DNA of 64,000 bases. Origin: Pseudomonas sp. MYb185. GTDB taxonomy: Bacteria > Pseudomonadota > Gammaproteobacteria > Pseudomonadales > Pseudomonadaceae. Below are positions 8,360 to 16,600 of the stretch, piece after piece. Below the pieces are notes generated by a model that was not told where the DNA came from, ran no database searches, and was given only the letters and a program-made list of their open reading frames with translations. The number at the start of each line of letters is the position of its first letter. Positions within the stretch are counted from its first letter, which is position 1. The stretch is taken from positions 124,001-188,000 of the forward strand of contig NZ_PCQD01000006.1 in NCBI RefSeq assembly GCF_002979975.1, given 5' to 3'. A program made the translations under genes and the position numbers.

Positions 8360-9304
8360 TCAGGCTACGGCAGCGTCTTCCAGTGCACGCTTACGCTCGT
8401 GGCGCGCCTGCAGCTCGGCCTTGTCGGTGGACACCAGTTGGAAGTCGAACTCCACCTCGATGACCGGGCCGGTAACGCCATACTGTTCGCCTTCGGCGGA
8501 GCGCTCGACCGGACGGGCCTCGACCACCAGTTCGTCACGGGTAGCGAAAGCAAAATCGTCGTAGGTGTATTCGTCACCAGCCAGGTTGATCTGGGTGGTC
8601 AGGTGCTTGTGGCCAGGCGCGGAAATGAAGAAGTGGATGTGCGCAGGACGGCGACCATGGCGGCCCAGCTGGTTCAGCAGCGCCTGGGTGGAACCCTCGG
8701 GCGGGCAACCGTAACCGGAGGGGATGATCGAGCGGGCGACATAGCGACCGTTCTCATCGGTCTTGATCCGGCGGCGCAGGTTGTATTCGCTCTGCGACTG
8801 GTCGAAATAGGAGTAGCCGCCCTTGGCATCGGCATGCCAGACGTCGACGATGGCGTTGGCCAGCGGTGTGCCGTCCTCATCGGTGACCTGGCCCTTGAGC
8901 AGCATGACTTCGTCACTCTGGTCAGTGCCATCATCCAGACGTGCAAAGCTTTCACACAGCGGAGCGCCAGCGACATACAGCGGGCCTTCGATGGTGCGCG
9001 GGGTACCGCCAGCCAGACCAGCGGCCTCATCCTGTGCATCCATGCGGATATCCAGGTACTTGTCCATGCCCAGGCCCGGTGCCAGCAGTGACGCTTCACC
9101 ATTCTTGCCCAGATCGCCGACGTAATAGACCGCGGTCCAGAACTCCTCGGGGGTGACATCGAAATCTTCGATCAGCTGGAACACGTCGCTCATGAAGCGA
9201 TGAACGATCTTCTTCACTCGCTCGTTGCCGCCTTCCATATGGAATCCAGCGACCTTTTCCAGCAGCTCCTTCACTTCGGCAGTATGGGTAGTCTTGATAG
9301 TCAT
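8360..9304 (-). CDS. catA: Catechol 1,2-dioxygenase
   Basis: 314 residues, typical of intradiol catechol dioxygenases. The Fe(III) ligands can be read from GPLYVAGAP (Tyr), SIIPSGYGCP (Tyr) and GRRPAHIHFFISAPGH (two His). It cleaves catechol to cis,cis-muconate. The ATG at 9304 has AGGAGT upstream; an in-frame ATG 15 bp further out would place the ribosome site inside the gene. It is the third gene of catBCA; the 107 bp between catC and catA has no evident gene. The benzoate dioxygenase genes that feed it catechol follow on the same strand. Confidence 0.96.
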   Translation of the reverse strand: MTIKTTHTAEVKELLEKVAGFHMEGGNERVKKIVHRFMSDVFQLIEDFDVTPEEFWTAVYYVGDLGKNGEASLLAPGLGMDKYLDIRMDAQDEAAGLAGGTPRTIEGPLYVAGAPLCESFARLDDGTDQSDEVMLLKGQVTDEDGTPLANAIVDVWHADAKGGYSYFDQSQSEYNLRRRIKTDENGRYVARSIIPSGYGCPPEGSTQALLNQLGRHGRRPAHIHFFISAPGHKHLTTQINLAGDEYTYDDFAFATRDELVVEARPVERSAEGEQYGVTGPVIEVEFDFQLVSTDKAELQARHERKRALEDAAVA

Positions 9305-9411
9305 GATGGTACTCCTCACTAGTTATTCTTATTGCCGGATCACGTCTGTAAGTTGGCAATGTTATTCAAGGGCGCCTGTTTGCCTGACGGCGCCTGGTTT
9401 ACAGCTGGGTA

Positions 9412-9702
9412 TCAGCGATCATCCTCATGGATCGACGATGGGTGGCGACACAGGGGCGCCACGCTGATGTCCATATAGGGAAACAGCGGCAGATTGCTGA
9501 TCAGATCCTGCAGTTCAGCGTTATCTGCCACATCGAAGATGCTGACGTTGGCGTAGCTGCCAGCCACTCGCCACAGGTGCCGCCACTTGCCCTGGCGCTG
9601 CAGATCCTGGGCATAGGCCTTTTCCCGGACCTTGATCTCATTGGCCACTTCCACCGGCATATCGTGGGGAATGTTGACCTTCATCTCGACCTTGAACAGC
9701 AT
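9412..9702 (-). CDS. catC: Muconolactone delta-isomerase
   Basis: 96 residues starting MLFKVEMKVNIPHDMP and ending in PLCRHPSSI plus an acidic tail, the hallmark sequence and size of CatC, which forms a decamer. It moves the double bond of muconolactone to give beta-ketoadipate enol-lactone. Two in-frame ATGs exist; the one at 9702 is chosen because GAGGAG lies six bases before it, whereas it abuts the ATG at 9708. Only 14 bp separate it from catB upstream. Confidence 0.95.
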   Translation of the reverse strand: MLFKVEMKVNIPHDMPVEVANEIKVREKAYAQDLQRQGKWRHLWRVAGSYANVSIFDVADNAELQDLISNLPLFPYMDISVAPLCRHPSSIHEDDR

Positions 9703-9716
9703 GCTCATCTCCTCGG

Positions 9717-10835
9717 TTATCTGCGGCGGTATTCAGCCAGCTTGTCTTCGTCGATCTCGACGCCCAGCCCCGGACCACGGGGCAGATCCACACCGTTGTC
9801 ATGGAAGTCGAGCGGCTGGACCACGATGTCGTCCTTCATCAGCAGCGGGCCAAACATCTCGCTGCCCCAGTGCAAGGTTTCCAGCGTTGACCAGGCGTGC
9901 AGCGACGCCGCGGTGCCGATGGTGCCTTCCAGCATGGTGCCGCCGTACAGACCGATACCGGCGGCCTTGGCCACCGCCGCCTGCTCCAACACCCGCAATG
10001 GACCACCGGCCTTGGCGATCTTCATCGCCACCGCGCCGGAAAAGCCCGCCGCCGCCAGGTTGAACATGTCGGTGGCATCGGCCACGGCCTCGTCGGCCAG
10101 AATCGGGATATGGAACTTGGCCGACAGCCGGGCCAGCGCCGCAAAATCCTTGAGCGGGGTCGGCTGCTCGACCAGATCGATGCCAGCGGCCTGCAATTCG
10201 GCCATGCCCTTGGCGGCGGTCGCCTCATCCCAGGCCTGGTTCACGTCCACCCGCACACTGGCGTGTTCACCGACCGCTTCCTTGATCGCCGCCACATGTC
10301 GCACGTCATCCATCACCGGGCGCGAGCCGATTTTCAGCTTGAAGTCGCAGTGGCGCTTGGCAGCCATCAGGGTTCTCGCCTCATCGATATCCCTGGCGGT
10401 ATCACCGCTGGCCAGGGTCCAGAGCACCGGAATGTGCTGGTGCACAGCGCCACCGAGCAGGTCGGACAGAGGCCGGTTCAGACGCTTGCCAAGCAGGTCC
10501 AGCAGCGCGGTTTCAATCGCCGACTTGGCCAGATTGTTGCCCCGACTGGAGCGGTCGAGCATTACCCTCAGGGTATTGATATTGTCAGCCGCCTGACCAA
10601 TCAGCTGTGGTTTGAAATAGGCGTCGATGGTAAGTTTGACGCTCTCGGGGCTTTCCGGGCCGTAGGCCAGGCCGCCGATGGTAGTGGCTTCACCCAGCCC
10701 TTCCAGGCCGTCCGAGTCCTTGATACGCACGATTACCATGGTCTGTACGCCCATGGTGGTCATCGAAAGCTTGTGCGGCCGGATGGTCGGGATGTCGACC
10801 AGGACGGCTTCAATGGACTGAATAGTGGCGGACAT
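9717..10835 (-). CDS. catB: Muconate cycloisomerase
   Basis: 372 residues of the enolase superfamily: an N-terminal capping domain, then a barrel with the base Lys in FKLKIGSRP, metal ligands in RVDVNQAWDE, LVEQPTPL and ILADEAVAD, and a C-terminal GLYGGTMLEGTIG. It converts cis,cis-muconate to muconolactone. The ATG at 10835 is preceded by TCGGAGAACAC. It is the first gene of the leftward cat-ben set and is divergent from catR with a 105 bp shared regulatory region. It could in principle be a chloromuconate enzyme, but the context is plain catechol metabolism. Confidence 0.96.
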   Translation of the reverse strand: MSATIQSIEAVLVDIPTIRPHKLSMTTMGVQTMVIVRIKDSDGLEGLGEATTIGGLAYGPESPESVKLTIDAYFKPQLIGQAADNINTLRVMLDRSSRGNNLAKSAIETALLDLLGKRLNRPLSDLLGGAVHQHIPVLWTLASGDTARDIDEARTLMAAKRHCDFKLKIGSRPVMDDVRHVAAIKEAVGEHASVRVDVNQAWDEATAAKGMAELQAAGIDLVEQPTPLKDFAALARLSAKFHIPILADEAVADATDMFNLAAAGFSGAVAMKIAKAGGPLRVLEQAAVAKAAGIGLYGGTMLEGTIGTAASLHAWSTLETLHWGSEMFGPLLMKDDIVVQPLDFHDNGVDLPRGPGLGVEIDEDKLAEYRRR

Positions 10836-10885
10836 GTGTTCTCCGAATCCGAGGCAAAAAGACTGTGATTCGAACAGTACGAAGT

Positions 10886-10899
10886 TTCATCCGCATGAA
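10886..10899. promoter_or_regulatory. Probable CatR operator between catB and catR
   Basis: TTCATCCGCATGAA is a perfect 5-bp dyad of the T-N11-A type bound by LysR-family regulators. It lies midway between the divergent catB and catR starts, about 50 bp from each. CatR is known to bind such a site in the shared catR-catBC promoter and to activate with muconate; its assignment here is by position and symmetry. Confidence 0.65.
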
Positions 10900-10940
10900 C
10901 CAATATTGATTAAGTAACGAGCGATACCCTGGAGGTATGG

Positions 10941-11843
10941 ATGGAGCTAAGACATCTGCGTTATTTCGTCGCCGTCGCGGAACAGCGCAACTTCACCCGT
11001 GCGGCCGAAAAGCTGTTCATCGCTCAACCGCCCCTGACCCGGGCGATAAAACAGCTGGAAGAAGAGATCGGCGTGGAGCTGTTCATCCGCAAAGCCAGGG
11101 GACTGGAACTGACGTCCGGCGGCACTTACTTCCTGGCCCATGCCCAGCAGATTCTCGACAAAGTCGAGGCGACCATCGCCGACACCCGGCGTATCGCCTC
11201 GCACCGCAAGACCATCTTCTCCATCGGTTTCGTGCCTTCGGTGTTCTATGGTCAGTTGCCGCTGATGGTGCGCCGCCTGCGACAGAACCGGAACCTGGAG
11301 ATAGTGCTGCATGAACTGAAGACCCGCGAACAGGTCGAGGCACTGAAGGGGGGCAAGATCGATATCGGCTTTGGCCGCATCAGTATCGAAGACCCGGACG
11401 TCGAGCAGGAAAAGCTGTTCGATGAACCGCTGATCGCCGCCCTGCCCGCTTCACACCCGCTGACCGCCCGGCCACCGAGCATGAAGGAACTGTCCGAGAT
11501 GAACATGATCGCCTTCCCATCCGGCCCCGGTCCCAACTTCGCCGATCTGACCCAGGGCCTGTTTCGCCGGCGCGGACTCAAGGTGAATGTGATCCAGCAG
11601 GTCAACGATCTGCAGACCGCCCTGTCGCTGGTGGCCTCGGAAATGGGCTTTACCCTGGTGCCGGAGCAAGTGCGCCGGTTGCAGCGGGAAGATGTGGAGT
11701 ACATGCCCCTGGCCGATGACCATATCACTACCCCGGTAATCATCTCCCGCCGCAAAGGCGAGAATCCCAACGCCATCATGCGCCTGACCAATACCATCCT
11801 GGCAGAGCTGGTAGACAACCGGCTCACCGGTCGCTATCCCTGA
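10941..11843 (+). CDS. catR: LysR-family transcriptional activator of the cat genes
   Basis: 300 residues, standard LysR length. The N-terminal winged helix reads MELRHLRYFVAVAEQRNFTRAAEKLFIAQPP (here split: MELRHLRYFVAVAEQ then NFTRAAEKLFIAQPPLTRAI), followed by a linker and a two-lobed effector domain of the BenM/CatM/CatR subgroup. With cis,cis-muconate as inducer it is expected to activate catBCA, and here perhaps also benABCD on the same strand. It starts at 10941 after CTGGAGGTATGG. Divergent pairing with catB is the typical arrangement. BenM rather than CatR is the main alternative, since no separate benzoate regulator is present. Confidence 0.9.
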   Translation: MELRHLRYFVAVAEQRNFTRAAEKLFIAQPPLTRAIKQLEEEIGVELFIRKARGLELTSGGTYFLAHAQQILDKVEATIADTRRIASHRKTIFSIGFVPSVFYGQLPLMVRRLRQNRNLEIVLHELKTREQVEALKGGKIDIGFGRISIEDPDVEQEKLFDEPLIAALPASHPLTARPPSMKELSEMNMIAFPSGPGPNFADLTQGLFRRRGLKVNVIQQVNDLQTALSLVASEMGFTLVPEQVRRLQREDVEYMPLADDHITTPVIISRRKGENPNAIMRLTNTILAELVDNRLTGRYP

Positions 11844-11903
11844 TCATTCACGGAGCCATCATTCAACGCCGGCAATAGCGTGAAGTGCCGTCAGCTCACT
11901 ACC

Positions 11904-11938
11904 GTCATTGAGAGCCCGCAGGGCGCGGCAATCCACGG
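11904..11938 (+). repeat. Single REP unit (GTCATTG...GGCAATCCA family), copy 2
   Basis: A lone, slightly diverged unit beginning GTCATTGAGAGCCC and ending GGCAATCCACGG, lacking the inverted partner seen in the other copies. It lies between the catR stop and the pcaD promoter. Confidence 0.75.
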
Positions 11939-11963
11939 ACTCGGAGTATCAGGCGTTTTGCAC

Positions 11964-12027
11964 TTGACGAAACAAATCCAATCGCCGCAAGATGTTCGCA
12001 TTGAAAACATAAGTTCGCATTGCGAAC
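11964..12027 (+). promoter_or_regulatory. pcaD promoter with three-half-site PcaR operator
   Basis: TTGACG (11964-11969) and CAAGAT (11988-11993) with an 18-bp spacer form a probable promoter. Immediately after it come a half-site GTTCGCAT at 11994 and the palindrome GTTCGCATTGCGAAC at 12013-12027. A palindrome plus a direct half-site about two helical turns away is the known operator layout of the PcaU/PcaR IclR-type regulators. The same layout occurs before pcaI. Confidence 0.75.
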
Positions 12028-12059
12028 ATTGATGCATCCTTAACCGGACGGGAGTTCTC

Positions 12060-12851
12060 ATGGCGTTCTGCACACACAACGGCCGTACCATCAGCTATCG
12101 CCTGTTGGGAGAAGCCAACAACCCACTGCTGGTACTGGCGCACCCCCTGGGCATGACCCAGGGCATCTGGGATGACATGCTGCCGGCACTGCTGACGCAG
12201 TTCCGGGTATTGACCTGGGACCTGCCCGGCCATGGTGCCAGCAGCGCTTGGCCAGAAGACTCCAGCGCCATCGAAGCCGAAGACCTGGCCCAGGAAGCCC
12301 TGATGCTGGCGCGCCTGGCTGACGCCGAACAGTTCCATTTCGCCGGCACCTCCATTGGCGGAGTGATCGGCCAGCAACTGCTCAGCCAACACAGCGACAG
12401 ACTGCGGTCGGCCACCCTGACCAATACCGGCCCGGTGATCGGCACCGCCGACGGCTGGCAGCAGCGCTCCGCCATGGTCATGGACAAGGGCCTGGAAGAC
12501 ATGGCAGTGGATATCGTCCCGCGCTGGTTCGGCCCTCAGGCCTGCCAGCAGCAGCCAGCACTGGTCGACGGTTGGCGGGTACAACTGGGCCGCACCGACC
12601 AGCGCAGCTATGCGCTGCTGTGCGGGATGCTCGGACGCTGCGACTTCAGCGACGCATTCAAGGGCAAGAGCCTGCCCAAGGTGCAGGTCGTCGCCGGCAC
12701 CGATGACGTAGCCACCCCGCCAGAGGCATTGCACGCCCTGTCCCAGGCGCTGGGTGTGGCCGCACCGCTGGTATGGGAGAATGTCGGACATGTGCCGGCG
12801 GTGGAGTGTCCGCAGCAATTCGCTGAGTTACTGAGCAAGCAGCAAGGCTGA
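12060..12851 (+). CDS. pcaD: 3-Oxoadipate enol-lactone hydrolase
   Basis: 263 residues, alpha/beta-hydrolase fold. The oxyanion region is HPLGMTQG, the nucleophile elbow GTSIGG, the acid near GTDDVATPP and the histidine in NVGHVPAVECP. It hydrolyses beta-ketoadipate enol-lactone, the product of CatC, to beta-ketoadipate. It starts at 12060 with GGGAG upstream. It stands alone as a rightward unit with its own PcaR-type operator, unlike the many species where it is fused to or next to pcaC; no protocatechuate genes are present here. Confidence 0.92.
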   Translation: MAFCTHNGRTISYRLLGEANNPLLVLAHPLGMTQGIWDDMLPALLTQFRVLTWDLPGHGASSAWPEDSSAIEAEDLAQEALMLARLADAEQFHFAGTSIGGVIGQQLLSQHSDRLRSATLTNTGPVIGTADGWQQRSAMVMDKGLEDMAVDIVPRWFGPQACQQQPALVDGWRVQLGRTDQRSYALLCGMLGRCDFSDAFKGKSLPKVQVVAGTDDVATPPEALHALSQALGVAAPLVWENVGHVPAVECPQQFAELLSKQQG

Positions 12852-12869
12852 ATCAAGCCGCTTCCACAT

Positions 12870-12900
12870 GAACGCCCGGTGCAGCGCATCGGGCGTTCTT
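12870..12900. terminator. Shared terminator of pcaD and cynS
   Basis: GAACGCCCG and CGGGCGTTC make a perfect 9-bp stem around an 11-base loop, between the convergent pcaD and cynS stops. Only a short TT follows on the plus strand, so it is a weak but plausible bidirectional terminator. Confidence 0.6.
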
Positions 12901-12910
12901 ACATAGGCAG

Positions 12911-13360
12911 TTAGTAACTTCGATACGGCAGAAATTTGCCCGACAGCACCACATTGACCCGATCACCTTTGGGATCAGCCTCACGTTGTATATCCATGGA
13001 AAAATCGATCGCGCTCATGATCCCATCGCCGAACTCTTCGTGGATCAGTTCCTTGATGGTGGTGCCGTAGACACTGACGATTTCATACCAGCGATAGATG
13101 AGCGGATCAGTGGGCACTGCGCTCGGCAGTGACCCTTTATAGGGCACTATCTGCAGCCAGGCGATCGCTTCATCCGGCAACTCGAAAAGCTCACCAATGA
13201 CCTCGGCCTGGGTCTTGTCAAAGGTCATCTGACCAAGACATCCAGCCGTGACGAACTCCTTGGACAGGCCCACCGCTTCAGCCACCTGCCGCCATTTCAG
13301 GCCTTTGCGTACCTTGTTGATGAGAATCAGGCGGGTGACGTCATCACGACTCGAAATCAT
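12911..13360 (-). CDS. cynS: Cyanase (cyanate hydratase)
   Basis: 149 residues, close to the 156 of the E. coli enzyme. An N-terminal helix-turn-helix-like region (LKWRQVAEAVGLSKEFV) is followed by the catalytic domain with PLIYRWYEIVSVYGTTIKEL (Arg and Glu of the active site), the GDGIMSAIDFSMDI segment (Ser) and the diagnostic end GKFLPYRSY. It breaks cyanate with bicarbonate into ammonia and CO2. GAGGAG lies upstream of the ATG at 13360. It is inserted between pcaD and the pcaIJF unit, with no cynT, cynR or cyanate transporter nearby; its regulation is not visible. Confidence 0.95.
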   Translation of the reverse strand: MISSRDDVTRLILINKVRKGLKWRQVAEAVGLSKEFVTAGCLGQMTFDKTQAEVIGELFELPDEAIAWLQIVPYKGSLPSAVPTDPLIYRWYEIVSVYGTTIKELIHEEFGDGIMSAIDFSMDIQREADPKGDRVNVVLSGKFLPYRSY

Positions 13361-13543
13361 GCTGTGCTCCTCTTTGATTGCCGGGTTGGCAAAAGAGCCC
13401 TAGCAAGGAGTGGGCCAGCGGTTTGTCGCTACCTCCGTGGCTCAAGCCGAAGAGGCAATAAAATGCTTAGACAGCGGGCACAGGCTTATATACCCAAAAC
13501 CCAACAAGGGAGGGACCTCCCAAGCTTGCTGCGACAAGTCACC

Positions 13544-13571
13544 TGTCGTCGAGCAGGGGCTCGACAACCCC
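13544..13571 (+). repeat. 28-bp palindromic repeat, family 2 copy A
   Basis: TGTCGTCGAGCAGGGGCTCG followed by ACAACCCC; the core is a near-palindrome (GTCGAGC...GCTCGAC). Closely matching copies lie at 35045-35073 and, inverted, at 46938-46965. Three copies in 64 kb, one of them inside a gene, suggest a mobile REP-like unit. Confidence 0.75.
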
Positions 13572-13589
13572 TGAGTGCTGGGGTTGTCG
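13562..13589. terminator. Hairpin downstream of pcaF
   Basis: CGACAACCCC and GGGGTTGTCG form a perfect 10-bp stem with an 8-base loop, 13 bp beyond the pcaF stop codon, partly using the family-2 repeat as one arm. No clear U-tract is present in the leftward direction. The remaining 200 bp of the cynS-pcaF gap show no convincing gene. Confidence 0.45.
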
Positions 13590-13602
13590 TCGGGTAACGG
13601 GG

Positions 13603-14805
13603 TTACACCCGCTCGATCAACATCGCAATCCCCTGCCCCACACCCACACACATGGTACAGACAGCATAACGGCCACCGCTGCGCTGCAGCTGGAAAGCGG
13701 CGGTCATCAACAGCCGTGCGCCGGACATGCCCAGCGGATGACCGAGGGCGATGGCGCCGCCGTTGGGGTTGACCCGTGCGTCGTCGTCGGCGATGCCCAG
13801 TTCGCGCATCACCGCCAGGCCCTGGGCGGCGAAGGCTTCGTTCAGCTCGATCACGTCGATATCGGCGATGCTCAGACCGTGCCGGTCGAGCAGCTTGCGT
13901 ACCGCCGGTACCGGGCCGATACCCATGATGCGCGGCTCGACACCAGCGGTGGCCATGCCGAGGATCTTGGCCACGGGCTTGAGCCCCTGTTTCTGCACTG
14001 CGGCTTCACTGGCGACCAGCAGGGCGGCTGCACCGTCATTGACTCCGGAAGCGTTACCGGCAGTGACCGTACCATTGTCACGGAACGGCGCCGGCAGCCC
14101 GGCCAGCTTGTCCAGGGTGGATATCCGCGGATGCTCGTCAGTATCGAAGATCAATGGCTCCTGCTTGCGCCGGGGGATCTGCACAGCGACGATCTCCTCG
14201 GCGAACACGCCAGCAGCCTGGGCGCGGGCGGTCTTTTCCTGGGAGCGCAGGGCGAACAGGTCCTGATCCTCGCGGGAGATAGCGAATTGTTCGGCGACAT
14301 TTTCCGCCGTCTCCGGCATGGAGTCGATGCCGTATTGCTTCTTCATCAGCGGATTGACGAAGCGCCAGCCGATGGTGGTGTCCTCGATCTTCTGGCCGCG
14401 GGCGAAGGCGCTGTCGGCCTTGCCCATGACATAGGGTGCGCGGGACATCGACTCGACGCCACCGGCCAGTACCAGATCCATTTCCCCGGCGCGGATGGCG
14501 CGGAACGCGGTGCCTACTGCGTCCATGCCCGAGCCGCACAGGCGGTTGATGGTGGTGCCGGGTACCGATGCCGGCAGCCCGGCCAGCAGCGCCGACATGC
14601 GCGCCACGTTGCGGTTGTCCTCACCGGCCTGGTTGGCGCAGCCCATGATCACTTCATCAATCGCGGTCGGGTCCAGCTCGGGTGCCTGCTCCAGCACCGC
14701 CTTGAATACCTGGGCAGCCAGATCATCCGGGCGCACGCCAGACAGGGTGCCGCCGAAGCGACCGATGGCCGAACGCCGTGGATGGCAGATATATACGTTG
14801 CTCAT
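13603..14805 (-). CDS. pcaF: 3-Oxoadipyl-CoA thiolase
   Basis: 400 residues, thiolase fold. The nucleophilic Cys is in [13 protein letters not shown], the catalytic His in [14 protein letters not shown] and the second Cys in [28 protein letters not shown] is the conserved core (split here: [10 protein letters not shown] / GVNDGAAA). It cleaves beta-ketoadipyl-CoA with CoA to acetyl-CoA and succinyl-CoA, the last step of the pathway. It is the third gene of a leftward pcaI-pcaJ-pcaF unit, 19 bp after pcaJ, which supports PcaF over a general acetyl-CoA acetyltransferase. Confidence 0.94.
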   Translation of the reverse strand: MSNVYICHPRRSAIGRFGGTLSGVRPDDLAAQVFKAVLEQAPELDPTAIDEVIMGCANQAGEDNRNVARMSALLAGLPASVPGTTINRLCGSGMDAVGTAFRAIRAGEMDLVLAGGVESMSRAPYVMGKADSAFARGQKIEDTTIGWRFVNPLMKKQYGIDSMPETAENVAEQFAISREDQDLFALRSQEKTARAQAAGVFAEEIVAVQIPRRKQEPLIFDTDEHPRISTLDKLAGLPAPFRDNGTVTAGNASGVNDGAAALLVASEAAVQKQGLKPVAKILGMATAGVEPRIMGIGPVPAVRKLLDRHGLSIADIDVIELNEAFAAQGLAVMRELGIADDDARVNPNGGAIALGHPLGMSGARLLMTAAFQLQRSGGRYAVCTMCVGVGQGIAMLIERV

Positions 14806-14824
14806 GACAGTCCTCGCATGTGAT

Positions 14825-15598
14825 TCATTGGCCGGCGTGATGGGCGGCGGTGCGCGCCTTGAGTTCGCGCAGCACGGTCAGTTCCTGCTCGGTCGGCACT
14901 GGCGTGGTGTCCAGGCTGTCGGCAAAGCGGATTTCCCAGCCGGTGGCCTCGATCACCTGCTCACGGGTCACGCCCGGGTGCAGGGAGGTCACTACCAGCT
15001 CCCTGGTCTGCTCATCCGGCTTGAGAATGCACAGATCGGTAATCACCACGGTCGGGCCACGACCAATATTGGGTACGTTGTCACGGGCCTTGCCGTCCCG
15101 CCCGAAGCCGACGGTGGTGATGAAATCCACATCTTTGACGAAGGTACGCTTGGAGTGCTTGACGGTGATGAACACTTCCTTGGCGTTGGTGGCGATTTCC
15201 GGGGCGCCGCCGCCGCCGGGCAGGCGTACCTGCGGATCGCGATAGTCGCCGATCAGGGTGGTATTCAGGTTGGCGTAGCGGTCGATCTGCGCGGTGCCGA
15301 GAAAACCCACGCTGACGTGCCCACCCTGCAGCCAGTAGCGGAACATTTCCGGTACCGACACCGTGGTCAGGGCCGAGGCGCACAGCTCACCGTCACCAAT
15401 GGACAGCGGCAGCACATCGGGCTTGGTCTGCAAGGTGCCGGATTCGTAGATCAGGGTGATATCCGGGGCATGGGTCAGGCGCGCCAGGTTGGCGGCTTCA
15501 CTGGGCAGACCGATACCGACGAAGCAGGTCATGTCGTTGTTCAGCGCCCGTGCCGCGGTGACGCTCATCATTTCCGAAGAGGTGAATTCAGTGGTCAT
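14825..15598 (-). CDS. pcaJ: 3-Oxoadipate:succinyl-CoA transferase, subunit B
   Basis: 257 residues, family I CoA-transferase beta subunit, with the Glu nucleophile region ITLIYESGTL and the Gly-rich VRLPGGGGAPEIA. With PcaI it moves CoA from succinyl-CoA to beta-ketoadipate. The ATG at 15598 lies one base beyond the pcaI stop, implying coupled expression. Size and sequence style resemble the CatJ/PcaJ branch with about 260 residues rather than the shorter 210-residue ScoB type. Confidence 0.92.
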   Translation of the reverse strand: MTTEFTSSEMMSVTAARALNNDMTCFVGIGLPSEAANLARLTHAPDITLIYESGTLQTKPDVLPLSIGDGELCASALTTVSVPEMFRYWLQGGHVSVGFLGTAQIDRYANLNTTLIGDYRDPQVRLPGGGGAPEIATNAKEVFITVKHSKRTFVKDVDFITTVGFGRDGKARDNVPNIGRGPTVVITDLCILKPDEQTRELVVTSLHPGVTREQVIEATGWEIRFADSLDTTPVPTEQELTVLRELKARTAAHHAGQ

Positions 15599-15599
15599 C

Positions 15600-16415
15600 T
15601 CAGGCCGCTCCGTTCTTGAATACGTTGTCTTTCAGCCACGCCTGGAACAGATCACGGTCCCGGGCGATGGCATCCCACTCCTTGTAGAAGGCGTTGTCGC
15701 GCTCGTAATAGCCCAGCGCGTAGGAAGGTGCCGCACCCTTCTCGGCCACCGCGATGGCGGTGATGGCCCAGGACGGCAGCACGCAGGCGTTGACCGAGGC
15801 ACCCAGGTCATCAACGATCTCTTCGACGGTGACAATGCTGCGCTTGGCCGCCAACACCGCCTCCTTCTGCACCCCGACGATGCCTTCCACCAATACGTTG
15901 CCCTTGCGATCGGCACGCTGGGCGTGAATCACCGTCACGTCCGGGCGTACCGAGGGCACTGCCGCCAGCCGCTCACCGGTAAAGGGGCACTCGATGAACT
16001 TGATCTGCTCATTGACCTTGGGCAGGTCACTGCCGATGTAGCCGCGCAGCACCGCCAACGGCAGGCCCGCCGCGCCGGCTTCGTAGGCGTTGGCCAGGGC
16101 CGCATGGCTGTGCTCGATCAGTTCGATACTGCGCGGCCAGCCTTTCTGTACCGCGTCGCGCATGCGGTGCAGCGAACCCACGCCGGGGTTGCCACCCCAG
16201 GAGAAGATCAGCTTCTTCACGCAGCCGGCACCGATCAACTGGTCGTATACCAGGTCGGGGGTCATGCGGATCAGCGTCAGATCACGCTTTTCCTGGCGGA
16301 TGATTTCGTGACCGGCGGCGAACGGGATCAGGTGGGTGAAGCCTTCCATCGCAACGGTATCGCCGTCGTGGATGTGTTTGTTCACCGCGTCCCGCAGAGA
16401 GAGAAATTCAGCCAT
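15600..16415 (-). CDS. pcaI: 3-Oxoadipate:succinyl-CoA transferase, subunit A
   Basis: 271 residues, CoA-transferase alpha subunit, opening with LRDAVNKHIHDGDTVAMEGF and carrying the SWGGNPGVGS loop. It is the longer CatI-like form (about 280 residues) and not the 230-residue PcaI of P. putida, so catI would be an equally fair name. It heads the pcaIJF unit. The ATG at 16415 follows AATGGAGACATCTG. Its promoter region holds a PcaR-type operator that mirrors that of pcaD. Confidence 0.9.
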   Translation of the reverse strand: MAEFLSLRDAVNKHIHDGDTVAMEGFTHLIPFAAGHEIIRQEKRDLTLIRMTPDLVYDQLIGAGCVKKLIFSWGGNPGVGSLHRMRDAVQKGWPRSIELIEHSHAALANAYEAGAAGLPLAVLRGYIGSDLPKVNEQIKFIECPFTGERLAAVPSVRPDVTVIHAQRADRKGNVLVEGIVGVQKEAVLAAKRSIVTVEEIVDDLGASVNACVLPSWAITAIAVAEKGAAPSYALGYYERDNAFYKEWDAIARDRDLFQAWLKDNVFKNGAA

Positions 16416-16444
16416 CAGATGTCTCCATTGATGTTGTTTGAATT

Positions 16445-16508
16445 GTTCGCTATACGAACTTATGTTTTATATGCGAACATAATGGCGCAAATCTTTTTGC
16501 CCCGTCAA
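16445..16508 (-). promoter_or_regulatory. pcaI promoter with three-half-site PcaR operator
   Basis: On the minus strand TTGACG (16503-16508) and CATTAT (16479-16484) are 18 bp apart. Directly downstream come the half-site GTTCGCAT (16471-16478) and the near-palindrome GTTCGTATAGCGAAC (16445-16459). Spacing and order equal those before pcaD. Confidence 0.75.
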
Positions 16509-16544
16509 TACCGTTCTTGGTCGCAATTGAAATAACGCAGCAAA

Positions 16545-16570
16545 GTTCGCCATGCGAACAGTGCTAGAAT
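16545..16570 (+). promoter_or_regulatory. pcaR promoter with single PcaR box
   Basis: GTTCGCCATGCGAAC (16545-16559) is a perfect palindrome of the PcaR type, followed five bases later by TAGAAT (16565-16570), a good -10 element. The box covers the -35/spacer region, a position that fits autorepression. No third half-site is present, unlike the two target promoters. Confidence 0.65.
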
Positions 16571-16600
16571 CCGCCCAACCTTCACGCAGGAGAGACCGTT

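Noticed and set aside
13364..13597. A 77-codon plus-strand frame in the cynS-pcaF gap
   Set aside because: It runs through the family-2 repeat and hairpin, has no ribosome site, and its sequence looks random; the gap is better explained as repeat and regulatory DNA.
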